This document shows positions 23,585 through 32,684 of a stretch of DNA of 64,000 nt, piece by piece; positions within the stretch are counted from its first letter, which is position 1; each line of letters starts with the position of its first letter. This DNA is from Variovorax sp. OV329 (GTDB lineage Bacteria > Pseudomonadota > Gammaproteobacteria > Burkholderiales > Burkholderiaceae_C): positions 62,001 through 126,000 of the forward strand of contig NZ_FOUG01000001.1 in the NCBI RefSeq assembly GCF_900114785.1. Reading direction: 5' to 3'. The translations under genes were made by a program, and so were the position numbers. The notes under the pieces are model-generated. The model made no database searches and was not told where the DNA came from. It saw only the letters and a list, made by a program, of their open reading frames with translations.

Positions 23585-25039
23585 ATGTCTGCTGCATTCG
23601 ACTTCAGCGCAAGCGCCTCGGCGCTGCCCGACCTGTACGTCGATCTCGACGGATCGCTGATCGCCACCGACCTGCTCGACGAGTCGATGCTGCGCCTGGT
23701 GCGCGATTCGCCCATGTCGCTGCTGAGCCTGCCCGCGTGGCTGCTGCAGGGCAAGGCGGTGCTCAAGGACCAGGTCGCCTCGCGCGTCGAGGTGGACGTG
23801 AGCACGCTGCCCTACCGCCCCGAGGTGCTGAGCTACGTGCGCGAGGCGCGTGCCCAGGGCCGGCGCGTGGTGCTGGCCACGGCCAGCGACCAGCGCCTGG
23901 CCGATCGCGTGGCGAAGCACCTGGGCGTCTTCGACGCGGTGCTGGCCTCGGACGGCAAGCGCAACCTCGGCGGCTCGAAGAAGCTGGAGGCCATCCGCGA
24001 GGACGCGGCGGGCCGCGACTTCGCCTACCTCGGCGACCGGCACGTGGACCTGCAGGTGTGGGACGGCGCCCAGGCCGCGGTGGTGGTGAGCCGCTCCGAC
24101 GCGCTGGCGCGCCAGGCGGCGAAGAAGACCGCGCTGGAGGCGCACATCCGCCCGCCGGCGACCGCGCCGCGCCGCTACCTGTACGCCATGCGGCTGCACC
24201 AGTGGCTCAAGAACCTGCTGGTCTTCGTGCCGCTGATGCCGGTGCTGCACGCGCTGACGCTGCCGGTGCTCGTCAACGCCTGCATCGCCTTCTTCGCCTT
24301 CGGCCTGATGGCCTCGGGCATCTACATCCTCAACGACCTGCTCGACCTGGAGTCGGACCGCAAGCACAAGCGCAAGCGCTTCCGGCCCTTTGCGGCGGGC
24401 GAGATCAGCGCACGCACCGGCCTCTTGATGTGCGCGGGGCTGTGCCTGGCCTCGCTGACCATCTCGCTGGTGTTCATGCCGCCCATCTTCCTGGCGGTGC
24501 TGCTGGTGTACCTGGCGCTGACCACGGGCTATTCCTTCTTCCTCAAGCGCCGGGCCATCGTGGACGTGTTCTCGCTGGCGGCCCTCTACACGATCCGGCT
24601 GGCAGCCGGCGCGGCGGCCACAGGACTGCCGCTGTCGCTTTGGATCCTGTCCTTTTCTCTCTTCATCTTCGTGAGCCTGGCGTTGGCCAAGCGCTACGTG
24701 GAGCTCAGCGGCACGCCCACCGAGGTCAAGCAGATGAGCAGGGACCGCAACTACCACCCCACCGACGTGCAACTGGTACTGGCCGGCGGCGTGGCGGCCG
24801 GCCAGATGGCCACCGTGGTGCTGAGCCTGTACCTGCAAGACCCGCAGATCGTCGCGCGCTACGCGCATCCCATGTACCTGTGGGCGATGGTGCCGCTCAT
24901 CCTGTTCTGGATCATGCGCATCTGGCTCAAGGCGGTGCGCGGCGCGCTGCATGACGACCCGGTGGTGTTTGCGGCGCGGGACTGGGTCAGCCGCCTTGCG
25001 GTGGCGATCAGCGCCGTGGTTCTCTGGGCGGCGGGCTGA
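23585..25039 (+). CDS. HAD hydrolase-UbiA prenyltransferase fusion (DPPR synthase-like)
   Basis: 484 residues; GAGGTG precedes the ATG at 23585. Residues 12-195 form a HAD-type phosphatase: YVDLDGSLIATDLL (DxDG nucleophile), VLATASD, AYLGDRHVD. Residues 200-484 form a UbiA membrane transferase with 8-9 TM and the Mg-prenyl diphosphate motif NDLLDLESDRKHKRKRFRP. UbiA members with this motif transfer phosphoribose from PRPP to decaprenyl phosphate, and the fused HAD domain can remove the 5-phosphate. The same fusion is seen in NoeC-type proteins for lipid-linked arabinose. This is the main clue to the locus chemistry. Confidence 0.85.
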   Translation: MSAAFDFSASASALPDLYVDLDGSLIATDLLDESMLRLVRDSPMSLLSLPAWLLQGKAVLKDQVASRVEVDVSTLPYRPEVLSYVREARAQGRRVVLATASDQRLADRVAKHLGVFDAVLASDGKRNLGGSKKLEAIREDAAGRDFAYLGDRHVDLQVWDGAQAAVVVSRSDALARQAAKKTALEAHIRPPATAPRRYLYAMRLHQWLKNLLVFVPLMPVLHALTLPVLVNACIAFFAFGLMASGIYILNDLLDLESDRKHKRKRFRPFAAGEISARTGLLMCAGLCLASLTISLVFMPPIFLAVLLVYLALTTGYSFFLKRRAIVDVFSLAALYTIRLAAGAAATGLPLSLWILSFSLFIFVSLALAKRYVELSGTPTEVKQMSRDRNYHPTDVQLVLAGGVAAGQMATVVLSLYLQDPQIVARYAHPMYLWAMVPLILFWIMRIWLKAVRGALHDDPVVFAARDWVSRLAVAISAVVLWAAG

Positions 25040-25041
25040 CG

Positions 25042-26481
25042 ATGGCGCTGCTGCTCGCGGTGCTGCTGCTCGCCGGCCTGGTGCTGGTGGTCCTGTGGCG
25101 CCGGCCGGCGCCGAATTCTTCCGACCCGGTGGCGCGCAGCTGGCGCCTGTGGCTGTGCTTCGTGCTGGGCGGCCTGTGCATCGGCGCGCTGGTGTCCATG
25201 CTGGACGGGCGGCCCGTCGACAACGCGGTGCGCTATGCGGTGCGGGTGTTCATCCCGCGCGGCGCGGTGGATTCGTGGGGGCCGATGGTGAACGCCATCC
25301 ACCTGCTGCAGGCCAATCCCGGGCAGTCGCTCTACCAGACGCTGTTCTTCGAGCAGCACATGAAGTTCCAGTACCCGCTGACTTCCCTGGTGCCGCTGGA
25401 CCTGGCGCAGCGCCTGTTCGGACTGGCCGACGGCACGCTGCTGGTGGCACTGCAGGTGGTCTCGCGGCTTTGCGTACCGCTCATCGGCCTGGTGTTCGCC
25501 ATGCTGATCGCCAACGCGGCGCGTGCCTCCGAGCCCTATGCCCGTGATGCGTCCGCGCCGGGCGTGGGCTGGCGCGGCGTGCTCATCGGTATCTTGAGCA
25601 CGGTGCTCTTCTACCCCATCGCGCTGTCCGAAACGCTGGGCCAGGTGCAGACCATCATGACGCTGCTGGCCGCGGTCGCGCTGCTGGCCTGGCAGCGCGG
25701 CGCCAAGGTGCTGGCGGGCATCTGCATCGGCCTGTGCTGCATCGTGAAGCCGCACTGGCTGGTGATCGCGCCCTGGGGCTTCATCCGCCGGCAATGGGGC
25801 TTCACCGCTGCCATCCTGGTGACCACCGGCCTGTTCGGGCTGCTCGCCATCGGTCTGTATGGCCTGCACAACGTGCTCGACTACGCACAGGTGGCTTCCT
25901 ACATCAGCCGGCGTGGCGAGAGCTACGCGGACAACCAGACGGTGAACGGCCTGGTCAACCGCCTGCTGTTCAACGGCGACAACGTGCTGTGGCGCGGCGA
26001 TGCCTTTGCGCCCTACCACCCCGTGGTGTACGGCGTGACGCTGGCCAGCACGCTGCTGCTGCTGGGCCTGGGCGTGTTCTTCGCCAGGAAGGACGTTCCC
26101 AGCGCCGTGCACCTGGCGCTGGCGATGCTCGCGCTGACCATGGCCTCGCCCATTGCGTGGACGCACCACTACGGCGTGCTGTTCCCCATCTTCGCGGTCG
26201 TGCTGCCCTGGGTGCTGGCGCGCAAGCCCTGGGGGCGCTGGAGCGTGCCGGCGATGTTCGCGGGCTATGTGTTGGTGAGCCAGTCCTTCGTCTACATCAC
26301 CAGGCCGCTGGCGGACACGCTGCTCAATCCGCTGCAGTCCTATGTGCTGATCGGCGCGGCGCTGGTGCTGGCGCTCATGGTGACGCTGATCCGGCGCGGC
26401 CGCGTGCTGCTGGTGACGAAGGACGCCCGCGGCGGCGGAGCCACCACGGCTGCGGCGCTGCTGTCTCAGCGGCCCATGTAG
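25042..26481 (+). CDS. GT87-like (DUF2029) membrane mannosyltransferase-type protein
   Basis: 479 residues, starts 3 nt after the HAD-UbiA gene. About 10-11 TM helices; periplasmic RGAVDSWGPMVNAIHLL and YPLTSLVPLDL follow the GT87 pattern, in which an acidic residue early in the protein serves in catalysis. The conserved stretch LCCIVKPHWLVIAPWGF is common in this group. It likely uses a polyprenyl-phosphate sugar made by this locus. Its end overlaps the convergent lipoprotein gene by 16 nt. Confidence 0.72.
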   Translation: MALLLAVLLLAGLVLVVLWRRPAPNSSDPVARSWRLWLCFVLGGLCIGALVSMLDGRPVDNAVRYAVRVFIPRGAVDSWGPMVNAIHLLQANPGQSLYQTLFFEQHMKFQYPLTSLVPLDLAQRLFGLADGTLLVALQVVSRLCVPLIGLVFAMLIANAARASEPYARDASAPGVGWRGVLIGILSTVLFYPIALSETLGQVQTIMTLLAAVALLAWQRGAKVLAGICIGLCCIVKPHWLVIAPWGFIRRQWGFTAAILVTTGLFGLLAIGLYGLHNVLDYAQVASYISRRGESYADNQTVNGLVNRLLFNGDNVLWRGDAFAPYHPVVYGVTLASTLLLLGLGVFFARKDVPSAVHLALAMLALTMASPIAWTHHYGVLFPIFAVVLPWVLARKPWGRWSVPAMFAGYVLVSQSFVYITRPLADTLLNPLQSYVLIGAALVLALMVTLIRRGRVLLVTKDARGGGATTAAALLSQRPM

Positions 26482-26834
26482 ATGTCGTAGCTGCGCGATA
26501 CCCGGTCGATCAGCGACGGGTCGCGCGGGCCGTTGGCATCGAACTGCACCCGCACGCTGCCGTCCGCCTGCTGGCGGATGTTGGCGGTGACGGTGGCGCC
26601 GCCCTGCGCTCCCACGATCACGCCATTGGCGCGATCCTCGGTGCGGATGGCCAGCCCCTGGTCGCGCATGGCGTTGCCCGCGGCGCTGAACGAACGGTCG
26701 AAGCTCGCGGGAACCGCGGTCGTCACGGGGTAGGGCCCGTAGTAGGCGCAGCCCGCTGACATCAGCAATGCCCCGCACAGGGCCAGCGTGGCGGTGGCGC
26801 GGGTGGTGCGGCTCTCGGTCATCCAGCTTCTCAT
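26466..26834 (-). CDS. Small periplasmic lipoprotein
   Basis: 122 residues from the ATG at 26834, preceded by GGAGGG. Lipobox in LLMSAGCAYYG with Cys at about residue 28. The mature part is a single alpha/beta domain with GVIVGAQGGATVTANIRQQ and a C-terminal SRSYDIYMGR. Sequence resembles small unknown outer-membrane lipoproteins of Burkholderiales. Function unknown. Confidence 0.75.
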   Translation of the reverse strand: MRSWMTESRTTRATATLALCGALLMSAGCAYYGPYPVTTAVPASFDRSFSAAGNAMRDQGLAIRTEDRANGVIVGAQGGATVTANIRQQADGSVRVQFDANGPRDPSLIDRVSRSYDIYMGR

Positions 26835-26923
26835 GATCGCCCTCCGGTGTATTCGAGAGGGCGATTGAAGCATGCCGGCGGGCCTGCCGGAAGGCTTCGC
26901 CCGCAGACCTGCGGGAATCCCGC

Positions 26924-27610
26924 TCAGAACATGCCGGCCAGCAGCAAGCGGTCGGGTCCGAGCCGGTCGAGCACCACCTCGTGGTCTTCCTCCGAGAATA
27001 CGAAGCAGCCTTCGCTGCGGCCCAGCTTGCCCTGGGCCTGCAGCACCTCGGGGCCCACATAGGGCGCAGCGTGGATCACGATGGCACGCACTTCGGCATT
27101 GCTGTTGCTCGGGTCCAGCCCGTCCAGGCGGATCGATCGCCCATGCTTGCCGACGTAGCGCTCGCCGACGCGGTAGGCGCCTTCGGAACTGGCGTTGGAG
27201 CCCACCTCGTTGGAAAAGCGCAGCACCCGGCCGACGTGCCGGGGGTCGGAGCCGCGGCCGTGCGCCACCAGGAAGCTCTGCTCGATCTCGCCGGTCTGCA
27301 TGTCGATCAGATGGAAGCGCGGAAGGTGCGATGGCTGGGAGAAGTCGGCGACGGCGACCAGATCCTGCAGTGCAATGGCCTCGCCGAGGCGCGCCAGTTC
27401 GGCGCGGGCGCGCTCCAGCAGCGGGTTCGGCGATTCAACGGGTGCACCGGCCTCGGTCACCGCCGGCGCGTCATCCGGCACTTCGGCGCGTGCCGCCTTG
27501 GGCGCTGCGATCCAGCCCAGCCCGGCGAGGGCGGTGGACGCCACGAACAGGCGCCGGCTCGAAGGCAGGAGGCGGGCAGGACGGCTCACCCAAAGAGTGA
27601 GGGCGACCAC
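26924..27610 (-). CDS. Murein L,D-transpeptidase catalytic-domain protein
   Basis: About 228 residues, GTG start at 27610 uncertain. A Tat-like export signal (SSRRLFVASTALAGLGW) leads to a periplasmic domain. The C-terminal part has the YkuD_2-type active site: AIVIHAAPYVG and LGRSEGCFVF, the Cys being the nucleophile, plus FLVAHGRGSDP. Members cut or cross-link peptidoglycan peptides at meso-diaminopimelate. About 35 residues after the signal are a low-complexity linker. Monocistronic. Confidence 0.82.
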   Translation of the reverse strand: MVALTLWVSRPARLLPSSRRLFVASTALAGLGWIAAPKAARAEVPDDAPAVTEAGAPVESPNPLLERARAELARLGEAIALQDLVAVADFSQPSHLPRFHLIDMQTGEIEQSFLVAHGRGSDPRHVGRVLRFSNEVGSNASSEGAYRVGERYVGKHGRSIRLDGLDPSNSNAEVRAIVIHAAPYVGPEVLQAQGKLGRSEGCFVFSEEDHEVVLDRLGPDRLLLAGMF

Positions 27611-27699
27611 GTCGTGGGAGTTCCCTGGGGATCGGACGCATTGTGTCGGGAATGCGCCAGAACGCGCCCCGTCCGGATGCCAGCAGGGGTTCTGCGCGC

Positions 27700-27948
27700 T
27701 CAGTCGGCCGCGCGGGCCGGATGGAAGTGCTGGCGGATGCGCTGCGCGACGATGGTGGGATGCACCCTAAGGGCCTGGGTGGCGTACTGGCCGATGAACA
27801 GGCCGTCCAGCTTGAGCTCGACGCTGGCGAAGTAGCGGTCCAGCGACGCGCCGGCGTCGAACAGGCAGCGCTCCAGCGAATCGAAGGTGGCACTGTCCCC
27901 CGTCGTCTGTGCGCCGGTGGCGCTGACGCGGTAGGTGTACGCGTTCAT
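27700..27948 (-). CDS. Unknown small protein (82 aa)
   Basis: Begins MNAYTYRVSATGAQ, or 11 residues earlier at 27981; neither start has a strong ribosome binding site. Mixed alpha/beta, with TFDSLERCLFDAGASLDRYF and a His/Arg-rich end. No signal peptide. Divergent from the response-regulator gene, about 225 bases apart. Function unknown. Confidence 0.55.
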   Translation of the reverse strand: MNAYTYRVSATGAQTTGDSATFDSLERCLFDAGASLDRYFASVELKLDGLFIGQYATQALRVHPTIVAQRIRQHFHPARAAD

Positions 27949-28173
27949 CGCGATTCGTTGGACGTGGACCAGGGGCTTCATTCGGCGCTCATGTCTGTCG
28001 GGGTGGAGGCCTCGCTTGCATGCAAGAACTGTCGATGCCGTGATCCTCTCCACAAGTGACCCGCAGGTAAATAGTCCATTTGGACCGGTCAGGCCGCCGG
28101 TGCCTTGGGCAAAATGCCCTCCATGCCTTCGGGCCCCGGCTCTCGTATCGCTTTCGTACTGCTTTCGTTCTCC

Positions 28174-28806
28174 ATGCTGCTTCCGCCCCGAATCCTTCTT
28201 GTCGATGATCACTCGCTGTTCCGCTGCGGACTGCGCATGGTGCTGAGCGCGGCCATTCCCGACCTGGAAGTGAGCGAGGCGGCTTCGCTGGAGGAAGCCA
28301 TGCTGGCGCCCATCGATCCGGCGCTGGTACTGCTGGACATCCAGCTGCACGGGCTCAACGGCCTCGAAGGCATCGCGCTGTTCAAGCGCAAGTGGCCGCA
28401 GGCGGCGGTGGTCATGCTGTCGTCCGAGGCCTCGCCGCAAAAGGTGCGCCTGGCCATGGAACGCGGCGCGGCTGCCTTCGTCTCCAAGGCCGATCCGGCC
28501 GACAAGATCCTGGGCGTGATCGCGCAGGTGCGCCGCGGCCTGCCCGCTGGACGCGACGCCTTTCCCGCCCAGGCGCCGGGCACCGAGGCCGGCGGCCAGG
28601 ACGACCAGGCGCCGCTGCTCACGCCGCGCCAGAGCGAGGTGCTCGACCTCATGTGCCAGGGCCTGTCCAACAAGGTGATCGGGCGCCGGCTCAGCCTGTC
28701 GGAGAACACGGTGCGTGGCCACGTGCAGGCAGTGCTGGCCGCGCTGCAGGTGTCCAGCCGTTCCGAGGCCGGCTTCGCGGCGCGCCAGCGCGGCATCGTG
28801 GCCTGA
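28174..28806 (+). CDS. LuxR/NarL-family response regulator
   Basis: 210 residues from the ATG at 28174 (MLLPPRILLVDDHS). Receiver domain: acidic pair in LVDDHS, phospho-acceptor Asp in LVLLDIQLHG, Lys in AFVSKADP. C-terminal HTH LTPRQSEVLDLMCQGLSNKV with SENTVRGHVQAVLAAL. Its stop overlaps the start of the kinase gene (TGATG at 28804), so the two form a coupled two-component pair. Target genes unknown. Longer in-frame starts exist at 28105 but add residues that do not match the receiver fold. Confidence 0.87.
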   Translation: MLLPPRILLVDDHSLFRCGLRMVLSAAIPDLEVSEAASLEEAMLAPIDPALVLLDIQLHGLNGLEGIALFKRKWPQAAVVMLSSEASPQKVRLAMERGAAAFVSKADPADKILGVIAQVRRGLPAGRDAFPAQAPGTEAGGQDDQAPLLTPRQSEVLDLMCQGLSNKVIGRRLSLSENTVRGHVQAVLAALQVSSRSEAGFAARQRGIVA

Positions 28807-30605
28807 TGTCGGGGCAGCGCCTCCCGGAAGACCGCATGCTGGTCGAACAGCTGCGGCTGCAGCTGGGCAACATCGGCAGTTCCCTCATTCCCACGCTGGT
28901 GGTGGCACCGATCCTGGTCTGGGTGCTGGCCAACGACCAGAACGCGCTGGCCCTGTGCCTGTGGTGCGCTGTGATCGTCTTGCTCAAGCTGTACCTGGTG
29001 TGGGACGCGCGCCGGCTGCTGGCCGGGCCCATCCTGCCGGAACAGGCACCGGTGCTGATGCGCCGCAAGATGGTGCTCAACCTCATCGACGGCACGGCCT
29101 GGGGCGCGCTGGCCTGGGCCACGCTGGGCACCACCTCGGTGGCGGGCAGCGTGCTGGTGGTGGCGGTGCTGGCGGGCGTGGCGGGAAGCTCCATGTCCTC
29201 GCTGGCGCCCATCCTGCCCGTGTTCGTGGTGTTCGGCGTTTCCGAAGGCGTGGTGCTGTCCACCAAGCTGTGGACCTTGGACGACCCGGCCTACAAGACG
29301 CTCGCCGTGGCGGTGCTGCTTTACGTGGCCACGCTCATCGGCCAGGCGCGCAACGGCACGCGCGCCGCGCGCCGGGCCATCGCGCTGCGCTTCGAGAACC
29401 TGGAGCTGATCGAGCGACTGCGCGTCGAGACCGAGCATGCGCAGGCGGCGCATCGCGACGCCGAGGAGGCCAACCTGGCCAAGTCCAAGTTCCTGGCGGC
29501 AGCCAGCCATGACCTGCGCCAGCCCATCCATGCGCAGGGCCTGTTCCTGGAGGTGCTGGCGCGCACGCCGCTCAACGTTGCGCAGCAGGCGGCGCTGGCC
29601 AATGCCCGCGCCACCTGGCAGGCCTCGGCCGAGATGCTGGACACGCTGCTGGATTTCTCGCGCCTGGAGGCCGGCGTGGTGCAGCCGCAGAACCAGCAGT
29701 TCGCGCTGCAGCCGCTGCTCAACCGCATCGAGAACGAGTTGGCGCCGCAGGCCGATGCCAAGGGCATCGTCTACCGCTCGCGCGAGACGCATGCGGTGGT
29801 CGATGCCGACCCGGCGCTGGTGGCGCTGATCCTGCGCAACCTGGTGTCCAACGCCATTCGCTACACCGAGCGCGGCGGCGTGCTGGTGGGCTGCCGGCTG
29901 CGCCGCAGCCAGCTGGTGGTGGAGGTGTGGGACACCGGCGTGGGCATCGCGCCATCCGCGCACCAGGAGATCTTTCGCGAGTTCCACCAGCTGGGCAACG
30001 CCGAGCGCGACAGGCGCAAGGGGCTGGGCCTGGGCCTGGCCATCGCGCAGGGCCTGGCGCGTGCGCAGGGGCAGCAACTCACGCTTTCTTCGGTGTTCGG
30101 ACGCGGCAGCGTCTTCCGCCTGAGCCTGCCGCTGGCGCGCGTGGGCGTGCTGGCTGCCGCCCAGCCCTTCGCGGCCGAACCCAAGGGAACGCTTCGACCC
30201 TTCGAGGAAGTGCGCGTGCTGGTGATCGACGACGACGAGACCGTGCGCGCCGCCATGCAACTGCTGCTGCAGGCCTGGGGCTGCGCCTGCGACGTGGCCG
30301 ACTCCATCGAAGAGGCCCTGGACCACGCGCGCCGCAACGCGCCGGACATGGCCATCATCGATTACCGCCTGCGCGACCAGCGCACCGGCGCCGGCGCCAC
30401 GGTGTCGCTGCGCGCCGAATTCGGCGCTGAGCTGCCGGTGCTGTTGATCACCGGGGACACCGCGCCCCAGCGCCTGCGCGATGCCATCGCCAGCGGCGTG
30501 CCCCTGCTGCACAAGCCGGTGCTGCCCAGCGAGCTGCACCGCGCGATGAGCTACATGCTGAGCGGCCGCGCGCTGGATTCTTCCTTCGCGGGGCTGCGGG
30601 GGTAG
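28806..30605 (+). CDS. Hybrid sensor histidine kinase with C-terminal receiver
   Basis: 599 residues. About six TM helices in the first 190 residues without a large periplasmic loop, so it may sense a membrane or intracellular cue. Then a short coiled segment, H-box SHDLRQP, N-box NLVSNAIRYTE, G1 DTGVGI, G2 GLGLGLAIA. The last 125 residues form a receiver domain (VIDDDE, Asp in IIDYRL, Lys in LLHKPV). Phosphate could pass to its own receiver and on to the coupled NarL-type regulator. SHDLRQP-type kinases of this layout are frequent in Burkholderiales. Confidence 0.88.
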   Translation: MSGQRLPEDRMLVEQLRLQLGNIGSSLIPTLVVAPILVWVLANDQNALALCLWCAVIVLLKLYLVWDARRLLAGPILPEQAPVLMRRKMVLNLIDGTAWGALAWATLGTTSVAGSVLVVAVLAGVAGSSMSSLAPILPVFVVFGVSEGVVLSTKLWTLDDPAYKTLAVAVLLYVATLIGQARNGTRAARRAIALRFENLELIERLRVETEHAQAAHRDAEEANLAKSKFLAAASHDLRQPIHAQGLFLEVLARTPLNVAQQAALANARATWQASAEMLDTLLDFSRLEAGVVQPQNQQFALQPLLNRIENELAPQADAKGIVYRSRETHAVVDADPALVALILRNLVSNAIRYTERGGVLVGCRLRRSQLVVEVWDTGVGIAPSAHQEIFREFHQLGNAERDRRKGLGLGLAIAQGLARAQGQQLTLSSVFGRGSVFRLSLPLARVGVLAAAQPFAAEPKGTLRPFEEVRVLVIDDDETVRAAMQLLLQAWGCACDVADSIEEALDHARRNAPDMAIIDYRLRDQRTGAGATVSLRAEFGAELPVLLITGDTAPQRLRDAIASGVPLLHKPVLPSELHRAMSYMLSGRALDSSFAGLRG

Positions 30606-30932
30606 GAAGGCGAGGGCGGCCCGGCGGGCCGCCTCGTGCGTCTGGCGGCGTCAGGCGGACTGGCCGACCACCCGGGCCCAGGCAGGAAACTCGCGGTCGA
30701 ATTCCTGCGGCGTGATGTCGCCCAGGTGCGTGCAGGCCGCATCGGGCATGGCCACGCCAGCGTTGGCGCAAGCGTATGCGTGGCGCGACGTCCGCGCAAT
30801 TCGACAAAGGCCCTGGCTTCCGCGAATTACGCACGGTTGGCGCCGAATTCGTTGTTCGGACGCAAAACGCGCCGATTGAATCCTTTGCCGTGCGCATTGG
30901 CTCAATTGCGTCGGTGGCGGGTCAATTGAATT
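30606..30932. other. Intergenic stretch, possible gene remnant
   Basis: 327 bases between the kinase and the LysR gene. On the minus strand an in-frame end reading LGDITPQEFDREFPAWARVVG looks protein-like, but it has no proper start, so it may be a remnant of a lost gene. The right half (30795-30930) is richer in A/T with several AATT words and may hold promoter or operator DNA. Nothing else recognised. Confidence 0.35.
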
Positions 30933-31835
30933 TCAGAAATCCGGCAGCACGCCGGTTCGCTCGATGTGCTCGCGCAGCGCGTCCAGGAATGCGTGCACCT
31001 TGCGGGCGCGGTGCCGAGCGGCTGGAAATACCGCGTAGATGCCGCTTTCCGGGAGCGACCAGCCGGGCAGCAGCTTCAGCAGCCGGCCGGCCGCCACCTC
31101 GGTCTTTACCGCGTAGTCCGGCAACACCGCCAGCCCGCCGCCCGCCAGCGCCGCCGAACGCACCGCGTGCGAAGTGTTGCACGACATCGCCTGCTCGAAG
31201 CGCAGCGTGCGTCGGCTGCGTCCGCTGGCGCTGGTGAAGGTCCAGTTCAGCGGCTGGGTCAGCACCGACAGGGCGATGAAGGGCAGGCCCGTCACATCCT
31301 GCGGCCGGGCCGGCACATCGCCGGCCTCGAACCTCTGCGGACTGGCCACCAGCCATTCGCTGAAGCTGCCGATCCGCGTGGCCAGCAGGCTGGAATCGGC
31401 CAGGCGCCCCGCACGGATGGCCACGTCGATGCCTTCCTTGAGCATGTCGACCACGCGGTCGCCCGCCACCAGCTCCACGCCCAATCCGGGGTGCCGCCGG
31501 CGCAGCGCCACGGCCACAGGCGCCACCACGGTGGCCGCATAGTCGTTGGGTGCGGCGATGCGCAGGGTGCCGCGTGGTTCCGCGCTGTCCTGCCCGGCGG
31601 CGCTGATGGCTTCCTGCGCCTCCTGGACGATGCGGCGGCTGGCCTCGTAGAAGGCTTCGCCTGCGTCCGTGAGGCTCTGGTGCCGGGTGCTTCGCAGCAG
31701 CAGGCTGGCGCCGACCTCGGCCTCCAGCCGCTGCATGTGCGCGCTGACCATTGTCTTGGCCAGCCCCAGGCGCCGTGCCGCCGCAGACAGCGAGCCGGCT
31801 TCCACCACCGCGACGAACACCACCAGCCGGTTCAA
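30933..31835 (-). CDS. LysR-family transcriptional regulator, start region damaged
   Basis: About 300 residues. N-terminal winged HTH: VVEAGSLSAAARRLGLAKTM with MVSAHMQRLEAEVG; C-terminal periplasmic-binding-type effector domain (GTLRIAAPNDYAAT onward). The coding frame has no ATG: the first usable codons are TTG at 31835 or an upstream CTG. An in-frame ATG at 31859 is followed directly by TAG (31854-31856), as if codon 2 had mutated from CAG. The gene may still be made from the TTG. Divergent from the NAD(P)-binding protein gene, its likely target. Confidence 0.8.
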   Translation of the reverse strand: MNRLVVFVAVVEAGSLSAAARRLGLAKTMVSAHMQRLEAEVGASLLLRSTRHQSLTDAGEAFYEASRRIVQEAQEAISAAGQDSAEPRGTLRIAAPNDYAATVVAPVAVALRRRHPGLGVELVAGDRVVDMLKEGIDVAIRAGRLADSSLLATRIGSFSEWLVASPQRFEAGDVPARPQDVTGLPFIALSVLTQPLNWTFTSASGRSRRTLRFEQAMSCNTSHAVRSAALAGGGLAVLPDYAVKTEVAAGRLLKLLPGWSLPESGIYAVFPAARHRARKVHAFLDALREHIERTGVLPDF

Positions 31836-31859
31836 ATTGACGCCGCTCAGGGCCTACAT

Positions 31860-31968
31860 CGATTGTCCATTTCAAGTGAACTGAGAAAGCTGGATCGTCC
31901 ATCTTATCGAAACAGCCCGCGGTGCCTACGCTACAGGCATCCGCAACCACCCGAGAGGAAATTTCATC
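31860..31968. promoter_or_regulatory. Divergent LysR/NAD(P)-binding gene control region
   Basis: Contains the dyad TTCAAGTGAA (31871-31880) and a direct repeat GTCCAT at 31865-31870 and 31897-31902, three helical turns apart. Placement between a LysR gene and its divergent neighbour is the usual site of LysR boxes. Assignment is by position. Confidence 0.4.
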
Positions 31969-32580
31969 ATGAAGATCGCATTGATCGGCGCCACCGGCAT
32001 GGTCGGCTCGCGCGTGCTGGCCGAAGCCCTGCAGCGCGGCCATCAGGTCGGCGCCATCGCCCGCAACGCGGGCACCCTGGCGCCGCGCGCCGCCCTGCGC
32101 ACGCTGCCGCTGGACGTGAAGGACGGCGCCGCGCTCGCGACGGCGCTGGCCGGCCATGACGTGGCTGTCATCTCGGTCAAGTACAGCCAGGTCGACCCGC
32201 GCCCCATCCTGAAGGCCATCCAGGACGCGGGCGTGCCGCGCGTGCTGGTGGTGGGTGGGGCCGGCAGCTTGCAGGCCGCGCCGGGCGTGGACCTGGTCGA
32301 CACGCCCAGCTTTCCGGCCGCCTACAAGGACGAGGCGCTGGCGGCACGCGAACTGCTGCGCCTGCTGCGCGCAGGCTCGGCTCTGGAATGGAGCTTCATC
32401 TCGCCTTCGGCCCTGCTGCAGCCGGGCGAGCGCACCGGCCAGTTCCGCATGGGTGGCGACCAGTTGCTGGTCGATGCCGCCGGCGCGAGCCGCATTTCTG
32501 TCGAGGACCTTGCGCTGGCCCTGGTCGACGAACTCGAATCGCCGAAGCACACCGGGCAGCGATTCACCGTCGGCTACTGA
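31969..32580 (+). CDS. NAD(P)-binding reductase-like protein (NmrA/atypical SDR)
   Basis: 203 residues. The Rossmann motif LIGATGMVGSRVLAEALQRG is intact. It lacks the YxxxK of classical SDRs; the family includes NmrA-like sensors and quinone or flavin reductases. A conserved VVGGAGSL and WSFISPSALLQPGERTG are typical of the group found next to LysR or HxlR regulators. Probably a cytoplasmic NAD(P)H-dependent reductase or redox sensor controlled by the divergent LysR. Confidence 0.8.
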   Translation: MKIALIGATGMVGSRVLAEALQRGHQVGAIARNAGTLAPRAALRTLPLDVKDGAALATALAGHDVAVISVKYSQVDPRPILKAIQDAGVPRVLVVGGAGSLQAAPGVDLVDTPSFPAAYKDEALAARELLRLLRAGSALEWSFISPSALLQPGERTGQFRMGGDQLLVDAAGASRISVEDLALALVDELESPKHTGQRFTVGY

Positions 32581-32684
32581 GCGCTTTTGCGTGCACGGCC
32601 GTTGCCGTGCGTTCATACTGGGCATGTAAAAGACGTAACGCGAAGCACGGTCTGCCCGGCCCGTCCGCATGATGCCCTTTTGAC

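Noticed and set aside
30651..30905. 84-residue ORF on the minus strand
   Set aside because: Only the last 30 codons look protein-like and no start signal is present; listed only as a possible remnant.
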